From the NCBI RefSeq assembly GCF_937425535.1, contig NZ_OW485601.1, positions 5,687,501 to 5,751,500 of the forward strand: a stretch of DNA of 64,000 nucleotides. Reading direction: 5' to 3'. Source of the stretch: Rhodovastum atsumiense. Lineage in GTDB: Bacteria > Pseudomonadota > Alphaproteobacteria > Acetobacterales > Acetobacteraceae. A program made the position numbers and the translations under genes. Positions 26,841-36,150 of the stretch are shown in pieces. Position 1 is the stretch's first letter. The number at the start of each line of letters is the position of its first letter. The notes under the pieces are model-generated. The model made no database searches and was not told the origin of the DNA. It saw only the letters and a program-made list of their open reading frames with translations.

Positions 26841-27856
26841 CCCTGCCCGAGCCCCGCGCCAACCCGCTCCTGATCGGCCATGCAGCCGCGGAAGCGGCGA
26901 TGCTGGAGGCGCTGCGGGGCGGCCGGCTGCACCATGCCTGGCTGATCACCGGCCCACCCGGCATCGGCAAGGCCACCCTGGCCTTCCGCTTCGCCCGCCG
27001 GCTGCTCGCCGGCGGCGAGGAGGCACTGGCGCTGCCGGAGACCCACCCGACCTTCCGCCGGGTCGCCGCCGGCACCCATGCCGACCTGCTGACCATCGAG
27101 CGCGCCTGGGACCCCAAGCGCAAGAAGCTGCGCGGCGAGATCGTCGCCGACGACGTGCGCGCGGTGAGCGAGTTCCTGCGCCTCACTCCGGCCGAGGGCG
27201 GCTGGCGGGTGGTGGTGCTGGACGGGGCGGAAGAGATGAACCGCCACGCCGCCAACGCCCTGCTCAAGGTGCTGGAGGAGCCGCCGGCACGGGCGGTGTT
27301 GCTGCTGGTCTCCGCCGCCGCCGGCCGGTTGCTGCCGACCATCCGCAGCCGCTGCCGCCGCCTGCGCCTCTCCCCGCTGGCCGAGGAAGAGGTGCGGGAC
27401 CTGCTCGACCGGGCGCTGCCCGGCACCGACGCCGAGGAACGGGCGCGGCTGGCATCGATGGCCGAGGGCTCGCCCGGCCGCGCCTTGGCCCTGGCCGAGG
27501 GCGGCGGGGTGGCGCTGGCCGATCTTGTGTCCCAGGTGATCGAACGGCTGCCGGGCCTCGGCGCCGGCCAGGCGCACGAGGTCGCCGACACGGTGGCGCG
27601 GGACGAGGACAGTTTCGCCACCTTCATGGACCTGCTGCGCGGCACCGTGGCGAGCGCGGTGCGCGATGCTGCCAGGGGACGCGCCGATCCCGACCAGGCA
27701 AGGCTGCTCGGCGCCCGGCCCCTTGATGCCTGGGTGGAGGTGTGGCACGCGCTGACCCGCCTTCAGGATGAGACTCAGGCGTTTTATCTCGACCGGCGCC
27801 AAGCCATCGTCTCCGGCCTTGGCCTGCTGGCCGGCACTGCCCCGAGAATGTCATGA
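26837..27856 (+). CDS. holB: DNA polymerase III subunit delta prime
   Basis: A 339-residue clamp-loader subunit. The AAA+ core has GPPGIGKATLAFRFARRLL (Walker A GPPGIGKA), the VLDGAEEMNRHAANALLKVLEEPP segment typical of delta prime, and a sensor SRCRRLRLSPL (SRC). The P-loop ends in Ala rather than Ser/Thr, fitting a non-hydrolysing delta prime subunit. The GTG start overlaps the tmk stop (GTGA), and the stop overlaps the metG ATG (ATGA). Confidence 0.93.
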   Translation: MTLPEPRANPLLIGHAAAEAAMLEALRGGRLHHAWLITGPPGIGKATLAFRFARRLLAGGEEALALPETHPTFRRVAAGTHADLLTIERAWDPKRKKLRGEIVADDVRAVSEFLRLTPAEGGWRVVVLDGAEEMNRHAANALLKVLEEPPARAVLLLVSAAAGRLLPTIRSRCRRLRLSPLAEEEVRDLLDRALPGTDAEERARLASMAEGSPGRALALAEGGGVALADLVSQVIERLPGLGAGQAHEVADTVARDEDSFATFMDLLRGTVASAVRDAARGRADPDQARLLGARPLDAWVEVWHALTRLQDETQAFYLDRRQAIVSGLGLLAGTAPRMS

Positions 27857-29388
27857 AATCAAAATACTACATCACGACCCCGATCTATTACGTGAATGAC
27901 GTGCCACATATCGGGCACGCCTACACCACGCTGGCCTGCGACGTGCTCGCGCGCTGGAAGCGGCTGGACGGGTATGATGTGTTTTTCCTCACCGGCACCG
28001 ACGAGCACGGCCAGAAGGTGGAGAAGGCGGCCGCCGCCGCGGGGGTGGCGCCGCAGGCCTTCACCGACCGGGTCAGCCCGGCCTTCCACGAGATGGCGCA
28101 GGTGATGGGCGTCAGCAACGACGACTTCATCCGCACCACCGAGCCGCGCCACAAGCGGGCGACGGCGGAGCTGTGGCGGCGGCTGCAGACCAACGGGCAG
28201 ATCTATCTCGGCGGCTATGAAGGCTGGTACGCCGTGCGCGACGAGGCCTTCTACGACGAGAGCGAGCTGGTCACCCGGCCGGACGGCACCAAGGTGGCGC
28301 CCACCGGCGCGCCGGTCGAGTGGGTGGTCGAGCCCTCGTATTTCTTCAAATTGTCCGCCTGGCAGGACAAGCTGCTGGAATTCTACGAAACCCATCCCGA
28401 CTTCATCGCCCCGACCAGCCGCCGCAACGAAGTGCTGAGCTTCGTGCGCGGTGGGCTCAAGGACCTCTCGATCAGTCGCACCAGCTTCACCTGGGGCATT
28501 CCGGTGCCGGGCGATCCGGCGCATGTGATGTATGTCTGGCTGGACGCGCTGAACAATTACGTGACCGCGACGGGCTGGCCCGACCTGCAGGCGCCGCGCG
28601 CGGGGTTCTGGCCGGCCGACCTGCACATGGTCGGCAAGGACATCCTGCGCTTCCACACCGTCTACTGGCCGGCCTTCCTGATGGCGGCCGGGCTGGAACC
28701 GCCGAAGCGCGTCTTCGCCCATGGCTGGTGGACCATCGAGGGCGAGAAGATGAGCAAGTCGCTGGGCAACGTGATCGCCCCCGCCGAGCTGGTGGCCAGC
28801 TACGGGCTCGACCCGGTCCGTTTCTTCCTGCTGCGCGAGGTGCCGTTCGGCAATGACGGCGATTTCAGCCACCGTGCCCTGATCCAGCGCAAGAACGGTG
28901 AACTCGCCAACGACCTGGGCAATCTCTCTCAGCGCTCGCTCAGCCTGATCGCGCGCAACTGCGAGGGCAGGCTGCCGGTGCGCGGGCCGCTGAGCGAGGA
29001 CGACACCGCCCTGCTCGCCGCCGCCGAGGCGCTGCCCGGCGCGGTGCGGGAGCGCTTCGACCGCCAGGCCTTCCACGACGCGCTGGAGGAGATCTGGAAG
29101 GTGATCCGGGCCTCCAACAGCTATATCGACCGCCAGGCGCCCTGGGCGTTGCGCAAGACCGATCCGGCGCGCATGGCGACGGTGCTGCGGGTGCTGGCCG
29201 ACGTGCTGCGCGCGGTCGCGACCGTGCTGCAGCCGGTCATGCCGGGCAGCATGGCGAAGATGCTCGACCAGCTCGGCGTCCCGGAGGAGGCACGGACGAT
29301 CGCGGCGCTGGGCGCTCCGCTGCCGGATGGCACCATCCTGCCGCCGCCGCAGGGGGTGTTCCCCCGTCATGTCGAAGATGCCGCCTGA
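27853..29388 (+). CDS. metG: Methionyl-tRNA synthetase
   Basis: A 511-residue class I synthetase charging tRNA-Met. The HIGH motif is at 19-22 (VPHIGHAY) and KMSKS at 299-303. Its length and the absence of a C-terminal tRNA-binding extension or a four-Cys zinc knuckle place it in the short alphaproteobacterial form. It begins ATGA over the holB stop. The end overlaps the likely tatD start by about 20 bases. Confidence 0.96.
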   Translation: MKSKYYITTPIYYVNDVPHIGHAYTTLACDVLARWKRLDGYDVFFLTGTDEHGQKVEKAAAAAGVAPQAFTDRVSPAFHEMAQVMGVSNDDFIRTTEPRHKRATAELWRRLQTNGQIYLGGYEGWYAVRDEAFYDESELVTRPDGTKVAPTGAPVEWVVEPSYFFKLSAWQDKLLEFYETHPDFIAPTSRRNEVLSFVRGGLKDLSISRTSFTWGIPVPGDPAHVMYVWLDALNNYVTATGWPDLQAPRAGFWPADLHMVGKDILRFHTVYWPAFLMAAGLEPPKRVFAHGWWTIEGEKMSKSLGNVIAPAELVASYGLDPVRFFLLREVPFGNDGDFSHRALIQRKNGELANDLGNLSQRSLSLIARNCEGRLPVRGPLSEDDTALLAAAEALPGAVRERFDRQAFHDALEEIWKVIRASNSYIDRQAPWALRKTDPARMATVLRVLADVLRAVATVLQPVMPGSMAKMLDQLGVPEEARTIAALGAPLPDGTILPPPQGVFPRHVEDAA

Positions 29389-30175
29389 CCCGGCCATGCT
29401 GATCGATTCGCATTGCCATCTCGACTACTACCGCCCCGACGAGATCGAGGCCGTGCTGGCCCGCGCCGCCGCGGCGGGGGTGGGCGAGATGGTCACCATC
29501 GGCACCCGGCTGAGCCAGTCGGAGGTGATGCGGCGCCTTGCCGAGACCCATCCCAATGTCTGGTTCACGGTGGGCACGCATCCGCACCATGCCGCCGAGC
29601 AGGAGGTGCCGTCTCCCGAGGCGATCGCCGCCCTGGCGGAGCATCCGCGCTGCATCGGCATCGGCGAGGCCGGGCTCGATTATTTCTACGACAAGGCCCC
29701 GCGGGATGTGCAGCAGGCGGTGTTCCGCGCACATATCCGCGCCGCCCGGCTGGCCGGGGTGCCACTGGCCATCCATGCCCGCGACGCCGATGCCGACGTC
29801 GCGGCGATCCTGCAGGAAGAATGGGATGGCGGCGGTCCTTTCGCCTTCCTGTTGCATTGCTTCAGTTCCGGGCGAGGACTCGCGGAAGCGGCGCTGAAGC
29901 TGGATGGCCACCTGAGCTTCTCGGGCATCCTGACCTTCCCGAAATCCCAGGAAATCAGGGACATCGCGCGCGACGTTCCGATGGAACGTCTGCTTGTTGA
30001 AACCGATTCCCCGTATCTGGCGCCGGTGCCGTTCCGCGGCAAGCGCAACGAACCGGGCTGGGTGGCGCATACCGCGCGCGTGCTGGCCGAGGTGAAGGGG
30101 GTCAGCCCGGAGGCGATGGCCGCGACGACCACCGCGAATTTCCGGCGGTTGTTCAGGAAGGCGGCAGAGGCGTGA
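29369..30175 (+). CDS. tatD: TatD family metal-dependent DNase
   Basis: A 268-residue TIM-barrel hydrolase with two-metal motifs: DSHCHLD near the start, GTHPHHA, GEAGLDYFYD, HARDAD, LHCFSS and ETDSPYLAP. TatD proteins act as 3'-5' exonucleases in DNA repair or quality control. ATG 29369 (overlapping metG, with AGGGGG upstream) or ATG 29396 (MLIDSHCH, the usual family start but no ribosome site) are both possible. The stop overlaps the next GTG. Confidence 0.92.
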   Translation: MSKMPPDPAMLIDSHCHLDYYRPDEIEAVLARAAAAGVGEMVTIGTRLSQSEVMRRLAETHPNVWFTVGTHPHHAAEQEVPSPEAIAALAEHPRCIGIGEAGLDYFYDKAPRDVQQAVFRAHIRAARLAGVPLAIHARDADADVAAILQEEWDGGGPFAFLLHCFSSGRGLAEAALKLDGHLSFSGILTFPKSQEIRDIARDVPMERLLVETDSPYLAPVPFRGKRNEPGWVAHTARVLAEVKGVSPEAMAATTTANFRRLFRKAAEA

Positions 30176-30972
30176 ATACCATGATCCGGGCGGTGTTGAT
30201 GGGGACGGGGGGCTCGGCCGGCGTCCCGCATATCGGCGGCGCCGACGGGCACGGCGACTGGGGCGCCTGCGACCCGCAGGAACCGCGCAACCGCCGCACC
30301 CGCAGTTCGCTGCTGGTCAGCCAGGGCAGTGCGACCCTGCTGGTCGACACCCCCCCCGACCTGCGCGCCCAGTTGCTGGCCAGCGGGACCGCGCGGGTGG
30401 ACGCGATCCTGTTCACCCATGCCCATGCCGACCACATCCTCGGGCTGGACGACGTGCGCATGCTCAACCGCAACATCGGCCGGCCGATCGAGGCCTTCGC
30501 CACCGAGGCCACGCTGTCCGAGCTGAAGCGCCGCTTTGATTACGCCTTCCGCCCCTGGGAGCCGCCCGGCTTCTACCGGCCGGTGCTGATCGAGCACGTG
30601 GTCACCCCCGGCCAGACCGTGCATGCCAGCGGCATGCGGGTGCAGGTGTTCGACCAGGACCACGGCTATTCCCGCTCGCTTGGCATGCGCATCGGCGGGT
30701 TCGCCTATTCGACCGACGTGGTCGGGCTGGACGAGGCCGCCTTCGCCACGCTGGAAGGGGTGGACACCTGGGTGGTGGCCTGTTTCCAGCGGCAGCGCCA
30801 TCGCTGCCATGCCTGGATCGACCAGGTGCTGAGCTGGGTCGAGCGGGTGCAGCCGCGCCGGACGGTGCTGACGCATATGGGCCAGGACATGGACTGGGCC
30901 TGGCTGGTCGAGCACCTGCCGGCCGGCATCGAGCCCGGCTATGACGGCATGGTAATCGACGCGCCGGCCTGA
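30172..30972 (+). CDS. MBL-fold metallo-hydrolase (PhnP-like)
   Basis: A 266-residue metallo-beta-lactamase-fold hydrolase with THAHADH (the HxHxDH zinc motif at about 82-88), further His near LTHMGQDMD and a GSAGVPHIGG N-terminus, as in PhnP/RNase Z-like phosphodiesterases. The GTG start overlaps the tatD stop. It ends the housekeeping series and its 3' end overlaps that of the convergent hybrid kinase gene by 34 bases. The substrate is probably a cyclic phosphate ester; not proven. Confidence 0.88.
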   Translation: MNTMIRAVLMGTGGSAGVPHIGGADGHGDWGACDPQEPRNRRTRSSLLVSQGSATLLVDTPPDLRAQLLASGTARVDAILFTHAHADHILGLDDVRMLNRNIGRPIEAFATEATLSELKRRFDYAFRPWEPPGFYRPVLIEHVVTPGQTVHASGMRVQVFDQDHGYSRSLGMRIGGFAYSTDVVGLDEAAFATLEGVDTWVVACFQRQRHRCHAWIDQVLSWVERVQPRRTVLTHMGQDMDWAWLVEHLPAGIEPGYDGMVIDAPA

Positions 30973-33365
30973 TCCGGTGGCGGCTCGGTGGCGGCGAGCA
31001 GGCTCATGACCCGGTCGGCGAAGCGATCGGGATCGACCGGCTTGTGCAGCAACGCGAACGGCCCGGGGCCGAGCTCGCCGATCGCTTCCACCGCACCGCC
31101 GCCGATATAGCCGGTCATCAGGATGGCCGGCAGGCCGGGGAACCGCCGGCGCGCCTCGCGGATCAGGTCGGCGCCGTTGCGTCCGGGCATGGACAGGTCG
31201 GTCACCAGCACGTCGGGCGGCATCGGCAGCGCGGCCAGCAGCGTCAGAGCCGCCGCGGCATCGGCCGCTTCCTCCACCTCCTGGCCATAGCCGCGCAGCG
31301 ACGCCGCCAACATGCCGCGCACCAGAGCGTCATCGTCGACCAGCACCACATGCACGCGGGTGGCGGCGGGCAGGGCAGGCGCCGGCGCCGGCACGGGGGC
31401 CTCGGCGGCAGCCAGCAGCGCCACCGGCAGCCACAGCGTGACCCGCGTGCCGACGCCGGGCGTGCTGTCGATGGCCAGCGCCCCGCCGGATTGCTCGGCG
31501 AATCCCTTGGCCATCGGCAAGCCGAGGCCGGTGCCCTCGCCATGCGGCTTGGTGGTGAAGAAGGGCTCGGTGACACGGCCAAGGATGTCGGGCGGGATGC
31601 CGGCACCGTTGTCGATGATGATGATGCGCAGGTACTGGCCCGGCGCGAGCCCCGGCCCCGCGGTGTCGCCCACCGCCTCCAGGCAAAGCCGCGGATGCTC
31701 GATCCCGGTGAGGGCATCGCGGGCATTGATGGCGAGATTGACCAGCACGGTGCCAAGCTGGGCACGGTCCACCAGGATCAGGGGCAGGTCGGCGGCGGCC
31801 CGCACCTCCACCCCGATCCGCCCGCCCAGCGTCGGCGCCAGCATCTCGGCCAGCTCTCCGAGCAGCAGGGCCGGATCGACCGGCTCGGCCCGCAGCGCGT
31901 CGCGCCGGGCGAAGGCCAGCAGGCGCCGCACCACCGAGGCGCCGCGCTCGGTGGCCTCCACGATGAGATGCGCCAGCCGCTCGACCGCGGCGGCATCGCC
32001 GGCACGGCGGGTGATCAGGCGGGCGCCGCCGAGCACCGCCTGCAGCGTGTTGTTGATGTCATGTGCGATGCCACCGGCGAGCTGGCCCAGCGCCTCCAGC
32101 TTCTGCGCCTGGCGCAGCGCCGCCTCGGCCCGCTCGCGTTCGACCACCTCGCGGCGCAGACGTTCGTAGGCCTCGGTGAGGGCGCGAGTGCGGGCGGCGA
32201 CCTTGGCTTCCAGCATCTCGTTGGCTTCGCGCAGTGCCGCCTCGGCGCGGCGGCGGTCGCGGATGTCGCGCAGGATGGCGGAAACGCCGAGGACCCGCCC
32301 GTCGGGGGCGAGCATGCGGGCGGCGGCGATCGCCACGTCGATGCGCTCGCCGTCCTTGGCGCGGCGGATGGTCTCGAGATTGACAGGCGCACCGGCCATG
32401 GCGCGGCGGAACACCTCGCCATGGCCCTCCGGCCCCTCGGGGGGGACCAGCAAGCCGACCGGGCCGCCGAGCGCCTCGGTGGTGGTGTAGCCGAACAGGC
32501 GCTCGGCGGCCCGGTTCCAGCTGAGGATGCGACCGTCCTCGGCGGCGAAGCTGACCACCGCATCGGAGGTGGAGGAAATGATGGCGGCAAGCAGCGCGCT
32601 CTCCAGTTCGGCGCGCTTGAGCGCATCGACCTCCAGCGCGCTGCCGACCCATTGCAGGACGTGACCGGCCTCGTTGCGCACCGGGTTGCCGCGGGCGGTG
32701 AACCAGGACCACGCCCCGGCGGCATTGCGCAGCTGCATCTCCACCGCATAGGCGTGGCCCTCGGCGATGGCGCGGCCGTGCAGCTCGCGGACCTGGGCGC
32801 GCTGGTCGGGATGCACCGCCTCCAGCCAGCCGCCGTCCCGGGTCTGGGCTTCGGTGAAGCCGGAGAACTCGTACCAGTAGGGATTCCAGTAGGTGATCTC
32901 GCCCGTGGCGGTGCCGATCCAGACCACCTGGGGGGTGGCTTCCACCAGGGTGCGGAAGCGCAGCTCGCTTTCGCGCACCGCCTGCTCGGCGGCACGGATG
33001 CGCAGCAGCGCGCCCACGGCGGCCACCAGTTCCTCCGGTTCGACCGGTTCGTTGAGGAAGGAATCGGCGCCGCTCTGCAGGCTGCGCACGCGCGCGGAGC
33101 TGGCCTTCACGGTGGCGGAGATCTGCAGCACCATCATCGCCTGGGAATCGCGCTTCAGGCGCCGGCACACCTCGATGCCGTCGATGTCGGGCAGGCGGAC
33201 GTCCAGCAGCACCAGCGCCGGACGCCGCTCCGCGGCCAGCCGCAGCGCCTCGGTCCCGGTGGCGGCGTCGATGACCCGGTAGCCGGCCTGCTCCAGGATG
33301 CGGCGCTTGGCGTAGCGAATGGGTTCCTGGTCGTCGACGTTGAGGATCAGTCTGTGGTCGGGCAT
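30939..33365 (-). CDS. Hybrid histidine kinase: REC-PAS-PAS-HisKA-HATPase-REC
   Basis: An 808-residue soluble kinase, last gene of the stressosome operon. N-terminal receiver with phospho-acceptor Asp 55 (LLDVRLPDIDG), two PAS domains (about 130-250 and 260-375), a coiled-coil, a phospho-acceptor His 435 in GGIAHDINNTLQ, an HATPase domain (NLAINARDAL, GTGLGLPMAKG) and a C-terminal receiver with Asp 723 (VTDLSMPGRNG). No membrane segment, so it senses inside the cell. ATG 33365 overlaps the upstream gene end by 19 bases, so translation is coupled. It is closely similar in its catalytic core to the MASE1 kinase at 53671-56349. Confidence 0.92.
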   Translation of the reverse strand: MPDHRLILNVDDQEPIRYAKRRILEQAGYRVIDAATGTEALRLAAERRPALVLLDVRLPDIDGIEVCRRLKRDSQAMMVLQISATVKASSARVRSLQSGADSFLNEPVEPEELVAAVGALLRIRAAEQAVRESELRFRTLVEATPQVVWIGTATGEITYWNPYWYEFSGFTEAQTRDGGWLEAVHPDQRAQVRELHGRAIAEGHAYAVEMQLRNAAGAWSWFTARGNPVRNEAGHVLQWVGSALEVDALKRAELESALLAAIISSTSDAVVSFAAEDGRILSWNRAAERLFGYTTTEALGGPVGLLVPPEGPEGHGEVFRRAMAGAPVNLETIRRAKDGERIDVAIAAARMLAPDGRVLGVSAILRDIRDRRRAEAALREANEMLEAKVAARTRALTEAYERLRREVVERERAEAALRQAQKLEALGQLAGGIAHDINNTLQAVLGGARLITRRAGDAAAVERLAHLIVEATERGASVVRRLLAFARRDALRAEPVDPALLLGELAEMLAPTLGGRIGVEVRAAADLPLILVDRAQLGTVLVNLAINARDALTGIEHPRLCLEAVGDTAGPGLAPGQYLRIIIIDNGAGIPPDILGRVTEPFFTTKPHGEGTGLGLPMAKGFAEQSGGALAIDSTPGVGTRVTLWLPVALLAAAEAPVPAPAPALPAATRVHVVLVDDDALVRGMLAASLRGYGQEVEEAADAAAALTLLAALPMPPDVLVTDLSMPGRNGADLIREARRRFPGLPAILMTGYIGGGAVEAIGELGPGPFALLHKPVDPDRFADRVMSLLAATEPPPDQAGASITMPS

Positions 33366-35095
33366 GCGCCGGCCTCCATCGCCGCGGCGAGGTGCAGCGC
33401 TTCGCACAGGCTCGCCCGGTCGAGCACGCTCTTGGACAGGACGGGAACGCCCCGCGGCAGGCGCGCGCGCAGGGCGCCGTCGACGGGCAGGGAGGTGCAG
33501 ACCACCACCGGCACCGCTCGCGTGGCCGGATCGGCGGTGAGCGCGCGCAGCAGGGAAAAGCCGTCCAGCCCGGGCATGTTGAGGTCGAGCAGGATGGCGT
33601 CGGGCTGCAGCTCCCGCGCCTGCTGCAGGCCGCTCAACCCGTCGGCCGCCTCGATCGCCTCCCAGCCCGGCTCGGCGCCGATCAGGCGCCGCAGCACGTA
33701 GCGGGCGGCATCCTCGTCGTCGATCACCAGCACCCGCCGCCAGCCGGCGCGCGGCCCCGGCGCGGGCAGCGCCGCGGCGTGGCGCAGCGGGATGACGAGG
33801 CGGAAGCTGGCGCCGGCACCGGGGGTGGAACTGACCGTCAGCGTGCCGCCGAGCAACTCGGCGAGCCGCCGCGACAGCGGCAGGCCGAGGCCGGTGCCCT
33901 TGTTGCGCGCCTGCAGGCTGCTTTCCACCTGCTCGAACGGCTCGAAGATGCGCCCCTGGTCGACGGGCGCGATGCCGATCCCGGTATCGCTGACGGTAAA
34001 GGCCACCCGGTCCTCCTCCAACGCCGCCACGCTCACGCGGACCTCGCCCGTTTCGGTGAATTTCAGCGCGTTGCCGATCAGGTTGCGCAGGATCTGGGTG
34101 AGCTTGGTCTCGTCGGTGACGAGGTCCGGCGGATCGGCCGGCGGCTCGAACACCAGCTCCACGCTGCGATTGGCCTGCAGCGGCTTGAACATGCCGCGCA
34201 GCCCGGCGAACAGGTCGCCGACGCGCAGCGACGCCGGGCGGATCTCCACCTTGCCGGCCTCGATCTTGGCGAGATCGAGCAGGTCGTTCACCAGATCCAG
34301 CAGGCTGCCGGCGGACTGGCGGATGAACAGGACCTGCTTTTCCTGTTCGGCGGACAGCTCGCCGTCGGTGCGGTCGAGCAGCAGGCGCGAGAGCGCCAGG
34401 ATGGAGTTCAGCGGCGTGCGGAACTCGTGGCTCATGTTGGAGATGAAACGGGATTTCAGCTCGCTGGCCTCGCCGAGCTCGCGCGCCTTCTCGTCGAGCT
34501 CGGCATAGAGCGCGACCACGCCGCGATTGGTGTCTTCCAGCTCGCGGTTGAGGCGATCGAGGTCTTCCTGGCGCGCCTGTAGCGCCGACAGCGTGCGCAG
34601 CAACTCGCCGTTCGCCTCGCGCAGGGCGAGGGCGGGATCCTCGCGGCTGGCGGGGGGGGCGGCCAGGGCGCCGGCGGATGGCAAGGCTGTTCCCGGCGGC
34701 AGCGCCTTGCCGAGCAGGACGACGGTGCCGCCGGGGCGGCTTTCGATGATGAAACGGTCGGTCAGGCGGCGCGCGCCGAGCAATCCCATGCCGGCCCGCC
34801 AGCGATCGGCGCCGTACAGCGCGGCATCGAGATCGGCGATGCCCGGCCCCTGGTCGGCGATGCGGACGGCCAGCATCGGCTGCGGATCCTGCAGCAACAG
34901 GATCTCGGCACGGCCGCCGCCGCCATGCACGATGGCGTTGCGGGCGATCTCCGACACGGCGGTGGCGAGGCGGGTCTGGTCCTGCGGATCCATTCCCAGC
35001 CGCGCGGCGACATGGCGGACGCGCTGCCGCACGGCGACAACATCGGGTTCCTGGGCCAAGGCGAGAGTGACGAGCGGCCTGTCCATCTCAATCAT
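33347..35095 (-). CDS. RsbT-like ATPase fused to hybrid histidine kinase and receiver
   Basis: A 582-residue three-part protein. Residues about 1-130 are an RsbT/RsbW-type ATPase domain (EIARNAIVHGGGG, DQGPGI, GLLGARRL). Then come a coiled-coil and a HisKA with His 223 in NMSHEFRTPLNS, an HATPase (NLIGNALKFTETG, GTGLGLPLSRR) and a C-terminal receiver with Asp 504 (LLDLNMPGLDG). Joining a stressosome-type switch kinase to a two-component kinase suggests that the stressosome feeds a phosphorelay. ATG 35095 overlaps the stop of the phosphatase gene by 8 bases. Confidence 0.9.
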   Translation of the reverse strand: MIEMDRPLVTLALAQEPDVVAVRQRVRHVAARLGMDPQDQTRLATAVSEIARNAIVHGGGGRAEILLLQDPQPMLAVRIADQGPGIADLDAALYGADRWRAGMGLLGARRLTDRFIIESRPGGTVVLLGKALPPGTALPSAGALAAPPASREDPALALREANGELLRTLSALQARQEDLDRLNRELEDTNRGVVALYAELDEKARELGEASELKSRFISNMSHEFRTPLNSILALSRLLLDRTDGELSAEQEKQVLFIRQSAGSLLDLVNDLLDLAKIEAGKVEIRPASLRVGDLFAGLRGMFKPLQANRSVELVFEPPADPPDLVTDETKLTQILRNLIGNALKFTETGEVRVSVAALEEDRVAFTVSDTGIGIAPVDQGRIFEPFEQVESSLQARNKGTGLGLPLSRRLAELLGGTLTVSSTPGAGASFRLVIPLRHAAALPAPGPRAGWRRVLVIDDEDAARYVLRRLIGAEPGWEAIEAADGLSGLQQARELQPDAILLDLNMPGLDGFSLLRALTADPATRAVPVVVCTSLPVDGALRARLPRGVPVLSKSVLDRASLCEALHLAAAMEAGACPTTD

Positions 35096-36146
35096 CGGGG
35101 ATGGACGCGGGCGTCGCGGCGACCAGCACGCAGCAATCGTCGCGACCGCGCGCATGATCGCGGTAGAGCAGGGCGGCGGCCAGGGTCGGGTGCAGGGCGA
35201 GCAGGCCGGCCTGGCGCGGCGGCCACCAGGACGAGGCGAGCCCGTCGCTGTGCATGACCAGGACGGCGCCGTCCGGCCAGGGATACTCGAACTCCTGGAT
35301 GCGGCGCAGCTGGTGGCCGGCGGTGCCGTTATGGGAGAGCATCCGCCGGATCTCCGTGCCCGCGACCACCGCGGCGCCGATATTGCCGATGCCGGCGAAG
35401 GTCACGGCGCCACGCGCCGCATCGACGCGAGCGATGGCGACGGCGGCGCCGCGCGTGGGGCGCAACGCCTGGTGGATTGCCTCGAGAATGGCGCCGGGCG
35501 GGCGCAGCGGCGCCTGGCGAAACCGCCGCACCGCTTCCGCGGCGGCATGCGCCGCGTCGGGCCCGTGGCCAAGGCCGTCGGCCATCAGGAACACGCGCAG
35601 CGCGCCCTCGCTGATGGCGGTCCAGGCATCGCCACAGGCACGCTCGCCCCGATGCGGAACAGTGACGGCTCCCCAGGCAGGCGAGAGATCCATGGGCGAA
35701 TGATCCTGTATGGCAAGGCCGTCCGGCGTGGGACGGGACGCCGCGATGGCGAGCCGCGCCAGCACCGCGCTGCCGCTGCCCGGGGCGGATTGCAGCCGGA
35801 ACAGCCGGGCGTTGCGCCGCACCGCGCCGAGGCCCGTGCCGGACGTTCCCGCGGTAGAATAACCATCCCGCAGGCAAAGCCCGGGATCGCGCATGCCGGG
35901 CCCGCGATCGAGGGCCAGCAGGTCCAGCCCGGCATGGGAGGGATCGGAATGCGCGGGATCGGACCAGGGACCGCAGAGCAATTCGCCGCCGCCGCCATGC
36001 TTGAGGAGATTGGTGGCGAGCTCGGTCGCCACCAGCGCGACCCGGCCGACGCCGGCCGTGTCGAAACCCGCCTCCTGTGCCACCTCCACGCAGAGGCGGC
36101 GGGCTTCGCCAACCTGGCTCGTTTCGGTTATTGCAACCGCTAGCAC
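35088..36146 (-). CDS. RsbT-like ATPase fused to PP2C/SpoIIE-type phosphatase (RsbX-like)
   Basis: A 352-residue fusion: an N-terminal switch-kinase ATPase (about 1-130; VATELATNLLKHGGGG, DRGPGM, GTGLGAVRRNA) followed by a PP2C-type serine phosphatase domain (about 150-350; MADGLGHGPDAAHAAAEAV, GNIGAAVV, DDCCVLV). In Bacillus, RsbX resets phosphorylated RsbR/RsbS; this protein may combine kinase and reset roles. GTG start 4 bases after the rsbT stop. The fusion is also seen as an RsbT-RsbX type in other Gram-negative stressosome loci. Confidence 0.88.
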   Translation of the reverse strand: MLAVAITETSQVGEARRLCVEVAQEAGFDTAGVGRVALVATELATNLLKHGGGGELLCGPWSDPAHSDPSHAGLDLLALDRGPGMRDPGLCLRDGYSTAGTSGTGLGAVRRNARLFRLQSAPGSGSAVLARLAIAASRPTPDGLAIQDHSPMDLSPAWGAVTVPHRGERACGDAWTAISEGALRVFLMADGLGHGPDAAHAAAEAVRRFRQAPLRPPGAILEAIHQALRPTRGAAVAIARVDAARGAVTFAGIGNIGAAVVAGTEIRRMLSHNGTAGHQLRRIQEFEYPWPDGAVLVMHSDGLASSWWPPRQAGLLALHPTLAAALLYRDHARGRDDCCVLVAATPASIPDD

Positions 36147-36150
36147 CTGA

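Noticed and set aside
31044-33701. 885-codon open frame on the plus strand
   Set aside because: It is exactly antisense to the hybrid kinase genes; long mirror frames arise from high third-position GC. No domain or ribosome site was seen.
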